Source: Trichostrongylus colubriformis
Taxonomy: Eukaryota > Nematoda > Chromadorea > Rhabditida > Trichostrongylidae
NCBI GenBank assembly: GCA_963978905.1
Contig: OZ022256.1
Coordinates: forward strand, 24,169,886 to 24,233,885
Direction: 5' to 3'
DNA: 64,000 bases
The notes below the pieces were generated by a model that worked only from the letters and a program-made list of their open reading frames with translations, was not told the DNA's origin and searched no databases. The position numbers and the translations under genes were made by a program. Each line of letters opens with the position of its first letter. Positions within the stretch are counted from its first letter, which is position 1. Positions 56,033 through 64,000 of this stretch are shown here, in pieces.

Positions 56033-57147
56033 TCATCACATAACACAGTTCCACGAAGCACCTATTTAAAAAGCAGTAATTCTGGATGTCGAAAAATTCG
56101 TCTTAGGGAACAGTTGAAAGAGCACCTCATTCTACGGATTATGTGTCATTTCATTTCGTTTGCCACTGCCACAATTCATAACACCACTGCGCTAGTTTCA
56201 AAGGCTGACCACGTTAAACGTGGCGCTCTCAGCAGACCCGCGTTTTGGGTGGGGGATAAAGTTTCTGAGAGATCCTGACAGATGATATTTTTGAACAGCC
56301 CAGCTGGACGTTGGTAATCATTGTTTGTACTGCTCTTTTCCAGAAAAGAGCATTTACATCACTTTTCCTTCTAACAATAAGGGTAAAGCAGTGTTAAGAG
56401 TTCAAGTTGTCTGTCAAGAACAGGTTTGAGATGCCCTTCAGTGCAGATGAGCACCTTCATCGTGAATACTCAACGATTCTCTGTGATACAGTCTTGGCAC
56501 GTCTTGAAAAGAAAAAGTTTAAAAAAGATATCTGCACAGCATAGCGAGGGAAACTGAAAAAGGAATCCTATACAGGGGCCGAAACCAATCTGAAATCCGA
56601 TCGGGAACTGCACAGGCCCACCCACTGCTTGAGTTCGGGGATTATCTGCTGTCAGATATCAGTTAAAGCAGATGGAGGCGTAGGCTGCTCCCGACCAGCC
56701 ATTCCATTGAGGATTAGTTCGAAGCGACCAATCGAATCGGTCGTGAGGATTAATTCAGTTCTCTACACAACTCCCTCGAGACACTACTCTGAGAAGTAGG
56801 AAACAAAACACATTAACTGCACTCAGTGAATTCTTTCCTTTTCAACTCTCTTCGAGAACACGGAAGCTACGGGCACCAGTGAGGATACCTCGTTTGGAAT
56901 TCAATGTATGGACCCAGAGCAGACCGTCTGGGTCTGACCAGTATGAACTTCAAGTATCCTTGAGTGGTGTGCATATTCCTTCGAAGGTATGATTCCGACT
57001 GTTGAAAGCGAGTGTGTAAGAGCTACGTAGCACGACAGCGAAGGAAAAGCGAAGCATACCGATGAATTAGATTATGTCCACCAGATAGTAGCGTTTGTAG
57101 ACGAGTTCACTGCGAACTGTGCCACACACAACCGCCTTTCCAGCATC
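56033..57147. other. Unassigned stretch
   Basis: No gene, repeat or element end was recognised between the interrupted ORF and foldback copy 2. Confidence 0.4.
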
Positions 57148-57149
57148 TA

Positions 57150-58511
57150 TTGGGTTGAGGAATAAGTCCCCGCGGTTTTTTTAAACCTCGTTTTTCACAT
57201 TGTTTCCTCCATTTTTCGACGAAGCTTATATATGTTTTCGATAGAGCTTTTTCTGCTCTACAAAATGTTCTTATCTGTTTTTCGATTCCCTCGACTACTT
57301 AATATTTATGAGATTTGGAAGTGAAGTAAGCTGAAGGCAAAAAAGTGGTACTTGCGCACCTTATCTTTCTCGTCTGCCATCGAGGTCAAAAAATGTATGT
57401 GTACATGTTTCGATAGAGCTTTTTCAGTTCTACAGGATGATACTACTTTTTATTCAAATCGCTCAACTTTTTGCTGTTTTCAAGACTCACAAATGCAGTA
57501 CTCGCAAAAGTGTACACTTTCGTTATCTTCTCTTCCTCGCCTACCATTGTGATCGAAGAGAATATCCAGGTATGTATTCGATAGAGCTCTTTTTGCTCTA
57601 CACGATGATACAACTCTTCTTTTTCTTTTCATATTTCAACATTTAGGAATAAGTATCTACCTGTTTTTCAATTCGAAATTGCGTAATGAAAATAAACTTT
57701 TTGGCAGATTGTTCTGTATCATTCGATAGAGCTCTTTCAGCTCTACGAGATGGTGTTTATCTTTTTTGTTCTAATCAAATTTCGCCATTCGATCATTTAA
57801 GTCGACGGAATCGAATTTTCGACACATGTAATCGAGAATGCTCGATTTTGCCGACTTTCAAATGATATAAAAAATGGCGAAATTTGATTAGAACAAAAAA
57901 GATAAACACTGTCTTGTAGAGCTGAAAGAGCTCTATCGAATGATACAGAACAATCTGCCAAAAAAAATTTATTTTCATTACGCAATTTCGAACTGAAAAA
58001 CAGGTAGATACTTATTCCTAAATGTTAAAATATGAAAAGATTCAAAAGAAGTATCATCGTGTAGAGCAAAAAGAGCCCTATCGAATGCATACCTAGATAT
58101 TCTCTTCGATCACGATGGTAGGCGAGGAAGAGAAGATAACGAAAGTGCACACTTTTGCGAGTACTGCATTTGTGAGTCTTGAAAACAGCAAAAAGTTGAG
58201 CGATTTGAATAAAGAGTTGTATCATCCTGTAAAGCTGAAAAAGCTCTATCGAAACATATACACATAAATTTTTTGACCTCGACGGCAGACGAGAAAGATG
58301 AGGTGCGCAAGTGCCACTTTTTTGCCTTCAGCTTACTTCACTTCCAAGTCTCATAAATATTAGGTAGTCGAGGGAATCGAAAAACAGATACGAACATTTT
58401 GTAGAGCAGGAAAAGCTCTATCGAAAACATATATGAGCTTCTTGAAAAATGGAGGAAACAATGTGAAAAACGAGGTTTCAAAAAACCGCGGGGACTTATT
58501 CCTCAACCCAA
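57150..58511. mobile_element. Mariner-ended giant foldback element, copy 2 (1,362 bp)
   Basis: Second copy of the element at 36,671-38,052, with the same architecture and internal modules. Ends TTGGGTTGAGGAATAAGTCC / complement are perfect over at least 26 bp including CCCGCGG. TA flanks at 57148-57149 and 58512-58513. Arms remain highly complementary: both give frames with the same peptide string (e.g. FCCFQDSQMQYSQKC) on opposite strands. Confidence 0.85.
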
Positions 58512-58513
58512 TA

Positions 58514-59694
58514 TTAGCAGCACTATTAATGTTTACAGCATAACAATATTTTCGGTTCTTGAAGACCCATCTCTTCGAGGAATGCCACAGTTTCTTATCC
58601 AAAAGGGCAGCAGGGCAGATTCTGCGGAATCTTACTTGGGGATTCCAAATTAACGATAGTGCGCATGATAGCGGGCATTCCCAGAAATGTACAGGGGGAT
58701 AATTCCCTACCTGTATTCCATATGTGGGTTCTCATGCGTGTGAAAAATGTGAGGTGGGGACTCTGACTTTCCAAAACGTAAAAACCGCGACTGCTTTCGC
58801 CTTCATTACGACCTGTTTGTCTGTTTGGCATCTGCCAATAAAGGTGATTACTGCGGTAACATCTTCATGTGCTTTCGTGAAAGCGTTGCGGGGGGTTCCT
58901 GGATAGCTATTTCAAGATTGGTGCTGGTTGTGAGCCGTTGTGGAGCATTATCCAATGAGAGCGAAAATTGTCATTTTACAATTGGTATGGTATGAAAATT
59001 TAGGTATTACGGTGAATTGTTGGTTTAAATGCATATATCGCGATATTCTAGGCTTAGTTACCGCTTTCTCGCTTAGATGGCTAGCCAAGAAACAAAATAT
59101 CGGTAAAAACCTAAAAATGCATGCAAGTTGGGGCGCTCTTCGTTACAATTAATATGCACTACACGGAAGGCGCTGTGCGGGCACCAGTGAAATATGTTTG
59201 AAGGTGTGCCACAGCAAGGACAGAGAAGCGACAAGGGCGCAGACTACCTACGTGTTCTACTAGCTGTATTCGATTAGTTTTCGCGCAGCGATTCGAGCAG
59301 CGTCAGCGCCTTGTCTAATTTTTGGGTTGCAACGTTGATAAGTATAAAAGTTGACCATCCAGTCGTGTTTCTTCATATGTGTTTCTTCTTTAAACTGCAA
59401 ACCGAATGGTAATTAATTTTGTTCGGCTTACGGATAGATACTCGGGTGTCCAGGTTCCATCCTTTTTGCGCCGCAATTGCATCTCCTCGCGGTGTCAAGC
59501 CCTTTCAAATCCTCTTAGATTCCGCCCACCAGCGGTGTCGATATAATGAGCCAAAAATCCCATAACAGGGCAGGCAAAGTTGTCAGGGCTATGCAAGTGA
59601 CAGCATTGAATTGTGAGTGATACCATAAAGCAAAGACTCCTCACTAGGTTACAGACCTCGTTTCGTTTTCGGTGTTGTCACGGGTCTTCAAAAG
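58514..59694. other. Unassigned stretch
   Basis: No recognised gene, tandem or inverted repeat. Confidence 0.4.
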
Positions 59695-59696
59695 TA

Positions 59697-60605
59697 CCCT
59701 AAAGTCTGATAGATAAGTCCGACGCACGCGGTGTCGCTCGCGGCAGCGGCGAACGCAGGGCAGTTTTCAAAGAACACAGGATCGCGATGCACCCTTTATT
59801 ATTGAATACGACAGACTTGAAGAAACTGTTTATTCAACTTCTTTCCTGATATCTGAAAATACCACGTATAAAGATCTACGTTTATCCCGTGTAAGAATGA
59901 TCATTCGTCTTGAATTTTCTACCCAATCTCCATTCCATCGTCACACACATTCATAACATTGAAATTACCACTCATCTCATCTCACAATGACAATCGTCTC
60001 CTCAGAAATTGAGTAGAGAATGTCGCAAACTAAAGCAGCTTCCTCTAGCTCCGCTCTACGAGGATGTATCGATGAAATCTCACAATAATTTTATTATTCC
60101 TCCCGTATGCTGCTGATCATAAGTTGTTCAGGCATTTCAAAGAGCTCGATGACCAGAAGGAGGGCTTACATCAGGTGCAAAAACTTGACGCGGGAAGCAG
60201 AAGCGCGGTCAGCAGGGGGAAAATAAAGGGAGTGACGCATGTCTGCCAAGCTTTGTGCACCACTATCGTAGAAAGAATCAGGAAAAGTTTTTTATTCGTC
60301 AGCTATTTCATCGCAAAACCATCGTTACGATGAAACCCCCGTTGAACAACGATTCTCCTCTCATTCGTCACTTTCCTCTGCCAACAGTGAAATTTCGTGT
60401 TCACCTTTCGTACGACCCTAACTTTAATTGCAGTTCGCTCTTATACTAACAAATACAATATACAATACAACATAAACCCGTTACTAATACGATCCACAAA
60501 TCATAGGTTCCTCAGTATTCTTCATGTCTGGTTCTTTGAGAACCGCGGTCGCCCACGCCGCGCGCGACACCGCGTGCGGCTGGACTTATCTATCAGACTT
60601 TAGGG
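59697..60605. mobile_element. Non-autonomous TIR element with TA target duplication (909 bp)
   Basis: Left end CCCTAAAGTCTGATAGATAA...GTCC, then GCACGCGGTGTCGC, mirrored at the right end (GCGACACCGCGTGC, GGACTTATCTATCAGACTTTAGGG). TA at 59695-59696 and 60606-60607. Homology between ends extends about 90 bp, to CAAAGAAC. The interior is AT-rich and has no transposase; the 69-codon frame at 60124 is not recognisable. Confidence 0.85.
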
Positions 60606-60607
60606 TA

Positions 60608-62164
60608 TTTTTCTGGCGAATAGTTAAGGGCCCCTTCCAGTAATGGACGCGATAGAGCTCACATTTCACCGCGGAATGTGCCTTTAAAAAACACCTCGAT
60701 GGCCTAATGAGATCGAGACTGAGACTGCTCCTTGAGGAGTCAACCCCATTTTTGTGGAGAAAGCCAATATTTTTAGATATTCTTGTCGATTTCGGCTGTT
60801 TTCATCAAAGCCTTCTTATCATCAGAAATTTCGAGCAACTCAATCATTTTCTGCTCTGTCAAAGTTAAGGGCAACCCGATCACCCTTCATACTACCATCG
60901 CTACTCACAATGCTCACATTGGTAGTTGCCACCGTTATCGCTTGAGCAAATTAGAACTTGTAATGTGAAATCATCCAAAAAGTGTCTTTGAAATTGCCTA
61001 ATGATTCAGGAGCCTTATGGGATTCTGATTAGAAGAGCAACTTCTTCTCTATTTATGGAGCACAGTATGCTGGTTCATCTAAATTGGCGACGTTCAAATT
61101 TAGATTCATCTCGTGAACGCGCAAATCTAGTCAGAGGTTTCCCACCAACCGAGTACATTGCATACCTAGAAAAGGTCTCGTCGCTTCTCTCGAATCGCGG
61201 GATCTGCTCTGTTATCCCCTACAGTTTCTTTTAGTTCTCCATGGAGGGCAAAAATTCACATCAATATATTATATGTGAAGCGTGACAGGCACACACGTGC
61301 CCGCATCCATCATGCTCATTTCAAAAAGGAAAAGTGGAGAAGAAACTTTTTATTGCAGTCCTTTATATCATGAGGCCATAAATGTCGCTCTTGCTGTGCA
61401 ATTTAGGAGCTCATTATTGGAAAATGTTATTGGCTGAGCAGAGAGCATCTGCTGGTCGTCGTGCAGCACTCCGAGTTTTTTAGGTCTACACTCTCATGTT
61501 CAAGCCCATGTTTCGCACAAGCAGCATTTTCTGGTACATCATCTCGAAGTACGCGACACTTTTCAGTAAGAGCTTTTCATGGCATTTTCCAGGGCTTTGA
61601 AGCTGAATCGTCAAGAGCTATCAAAAAAGTGAATCAATAATTGCCTCACACAGACTATCTAATGCGAACTTCAGGAATCACCTTGCCTTCCGAATTACAG
61701 ACAAACGATTCTTATACGATAATACTTCAAACTTCAGTGAGCGGTGTATTTCGAATGCTAATAAGTTCTTCTCTGATTCTGAAATGACATTCTGAGCAAT
61801 GAAAATCGCGTTGACTTTTAAACTGAAGATTTATACCTTTATAGATAATAGATGTGTACAAATAATGTTAAATATGGTTAATTTGGAGAGAATATTAGTT
61901 ACACTGGCAAGTATAAATAATAAAAATTCGCAAACTCAGGTAAATTCAAGTCATTTCACTCCACATTTTTAGGTTTCTGACCAGCAATTATCCACCCGAA
62001 CACTTTTGTGCCTAAAGGGATAATTACTGTTTAAAATTGTAGAAATTATATCACGGCAACTGCTTCATTTCTGGTTAATTGTCTTCCTATTTTTAAGAAG
62101 TTCAAGATAATGCATCAGCAAATGGTGTTTTTGCTAAACGTGAGCATAATCAGCAACTGAACAT
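60608..62164. other. Unassigned stretch
   Basis: Two short minus-strand segments look coding and follow good 3' splice sites: 61,184-61,076 after GACCTTTTCTAG, and 60,857-60,775 after AACTTTGACAG. Frames to link them could not be found, so they are not called. The rest, AT-rich from 61,700 to 62,100, shows nothing. Confidence 0.35.
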
Positions 62165-62352
62165 AAGCATGTAAGCCTGAAAAGTCGGAGTTCTGCTTGA
62201 GGAGTCCTTGCAAGTTTTCTGATAAGCTGGCGAACTACTTATCAAAATCCGACATTTGATACAGCTGCAATCACCACATCGAGACGATTCCAACGCGAAA
62301 ACATGACGGTGTGGCCGTTTGCGGGTGGATAATCGGTCGCCCGGTGTCGATT
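62165..62352 (+). repeat. Solo arm of the 32.3-33.8 kb foldback family
   Basis: AAAGTCGGAGTTCTGCTTGA, TTTTCTGATAAGCTGGCGAA, ATCCGACATTTGATA, GAGACGATTCCAACG and GGTCGCCCGGTGTCGAT follow, in order, the right arm at 33,590-33,833. No opposing arm is present within 2 kb. Confidence 0.7.
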
Positions 62353-62452
62353 ACTCAGGAAATGTGCGCGGTATTGTATCCCCTCATTAGAATTCTATAG
62401 AATGTTGTTGACGATACGAAGCAACACTGTAATTCTCGACCTGCCGCGAAAG

Positions 62453-62501
62453 GCACTTCAAGCTCTCGAGATCCGAGAAGCGCTTCAAGCTCTCGAGATC
62501 C
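62453..62501. repeat. 27-bp tandem duplication
   Basis: GC(A/G)CTTCAAGCTCTCGAGA TCC is repeated with spacing of 27 bp, so the frame is preserved. Confidence 0.85.
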
Positions 62502-62854
62502 AGTGCTGCGTGAGAAAAGTGCCGCATGGATACAACGACACTTCAGAGTACAGTGTCATTTTTTGTGGATCTTTCATCCACAGTACTTGCAGAGTACCTG
62601 TTGGAAGGGGAGGGTCCGGAACACAGAGGAGTACTTCAGGAGATTGAAACGATCAAACAAGTCTTGCAGAATTTTTTGCAAAAACATCAATAACTCTTGT
62701 TTGCTTCGAGACAGATTCAAGAATTAGTAGGTCGTTATTTGAGCTTTCCAGCAAAATATATATTGACCCGCCAGATTCCGTAGAGAAACCTACAATGCTC
62801 GTAGTTGATACCCACCAAACAGGCGGTGTCATCTAGTGCGAGTGGCCTTGAGGC

Positions 62855-63514
62855 ACCGAAGTGACGAAAGCTTGCGACTTCATCAACGCTGCATTGAGCG
62901 AGGGATGTGTGGGCTACGAGACCCTTCGCCGCTGGTTCATCAGCTCCAGTAACGGCGAAATTGACATGGAAGGCAAACCACGCTCAGAACCGTGCTGCTT
63001 CTGAGACGCGGAAGGAATGCTTCTCTACGAGGTGCTGGTACAAGGCGAGACAGTCGCCGCTGCCGTATACACCCGGCAGGTTCAGCAGCTCATCGTTGCT
63101 GTTCGAGAAAGCTCCGAAGAAGGTTCGAAATCACCCTCTTTCATGGCAACGTCCACTCTCACACGCGAAGGTTACCCAGGCCAAGTTGCAGCAGCTCGGC
63201 TGGGATATCGTGCCCCATCCGCCATACTCTCCAGACACTGCCCCTCCTAACTGTCAACTTCCCCATCCTCTGAAATTTCTCCTGCCCAAGAGAAAGTTCG
63301 TTGATTATGACTTGCTTGCAAAGCGATCGCTAACTTCTTCGATTCTCAGAACCCACAGTTCTGGAAGGAGGGAATCATCATTCTACCTATGAGGTGGCAG
63401 ATGTTGCTGTTAACAATGGTGAATACTTTGTTGCCTACTTGCCATTTGTTGGAAGGATCAATTATGAAAAGTGATGATCGAAAAAAATTCTACAAGACTT
63501 TTGGTACAACCTAA
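62855..63514 (+). pseudogene. Truncated mariner with right TIR
   Basis: FINAALSEGCVGYETLRRWF (N-terminal DNA-binding region), EGMLLYEVLVQGETVAAAVY and VQQLIVAVRESSEEG match the mariner blocks, then in another frame HGNVHSHTR, VTQAKLQQLGWDIVPHPPYS and PDTAPP. The first catalytic region between the N-terminus and GMLLYE is deleted. The second HDN motif reads HGN, so that Asp is lost. The right TIR ends GGTACAACCTAA at 63514 followed by TA; no left TIR is visible. Confidence 0.85.
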
Positions 63515-63516
63515 TA

Positions 63517-64000
63517 CTTTTTACAAACAACTTCCTACGAAAACGAAGCCAGCCAACTAAGAAATCTTCATGAACAGGCTAGCCATCCGCTGCTACGACA
63601 TGGGCATCCCCACCTCACGAAGAACACCGGTTCTATAAAGAAGGATAGCAGAAACAGCATACATACTTCCCGAACCTCTCGCGAAGGTTTTGACATTGTG
63701 TGCTGGCTGCCTCTCCCAGGAAAGGAGTTATCTGCAAAAATTGCGGACACTCGCCAAGGAAACCCTGCAATTCCTTCCAGTCCAGAAGACTTAGCGGAAT
63801 CGCATCGCATTGTTGTCAGAAGGTAAGAGGAGGCTCGAAACCAACACAATATATACAGTTGATCAATTTTCAGTGTAATTTTTGCAATATAAACTTCCAT
63901 CACTAAAGTGAAAACGCCAGGTACACTCATACCAGGTGAGAGTTTCAAGTTTGCGTGGAACCTAAAATGAGACGTAGGTGGTTCGATAGGTTTTCGAAAG
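63517..64000. other. Unassigned end of window
   Basis: A 126-codon minus-strand frame (63948-63568) and a plus-strand frame overlap here. Plus-strand 63,735-63,760 contains CKNCGHSPRKPC, which resembles a CCHC knuckle start (C-x2-C) but lacks the following His and Cys spacing. Nothing firm. Confidence 0.3.

Noticed and set aside
60775..61184. Two short minus-strand candidate exons
   Set aside because: Phases do not link: joining the likely donors creates a stop at the junction. Insufficient for a call.

Overview
This window is nuclear DNA from a nematode, most likely a clade V (strongylid, hookworm-like) parasite. The sequence points to this in three ways. Short introns of about 50-95 bp carry nematode-type 3' splice sites (TTTTCAG or close variants). 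A split rhodopsin-like receptor gene ends TM7 with a LRLPIY motif. The window is also packed with decayed mariner, Tc1, RTE-type LINE and Ty3/gypsy copies. Species and chromosome cannot be named from sequence alone. There are no operon-like bacterial genes, rRNA, convincing tRNA or CRISPR arrays. Nearly every short open frame is chance or transposon debris.

The one gene I can support firmly is a 7TM neuropeptide-receptor-like GPCR on the minus strand. Eight exons run from 20,772 down to 10,964, or to 9,790 if an alternative 3' end is used. All splice sites are GT-AG and every junction keeps the reading frame, giving 444 aa, or 497 aa with the alternative tail. One intron, inside TM5, is 6.06 kb. 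It holds a broken Ty3/gypsy element, a reversed LINE fragment nested in that element, and an internally deleted mariner.

The rest is mostly mobile-element sediment. 0-9.7 kb holds a mariner scrap, a 340-bp foldback and a degenerate zinc-finger-like fragment. 21-32 kb holds dispersed repeats, a small GC-rich inverted-repeat element and a near-perfect 29-bp hairpin. 32-39.7 kb is a run of three large foldback elements followed by a complete but inactivated Tc1-like transposon with IR/DR ends. 40.8-48.1 kb holds a 227-bp tandem array, a decayed LINE bracketed and interrupted by two ~476-bp repeat copies, and a 476-bp inverted-repeat element flanked by TTAA. 48-57 kb is mostly unassigned. 57.1-64 kb holds a second copy of the mariner-ended foldback, a TA-flanked 909-bp TIR element, a solo foldback arm and a terminal mariner fragment.

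The most unusual feature is a pair of ~1.37-kb near-complete palindromes (36,671-38,052 and 57,150-58,511). Both are flanked by TA and carry a repeated AGAGC...GCTCT mini-hairpin in each arm. Any transcript across one would fold into a ~650-bp hairpin RNA.
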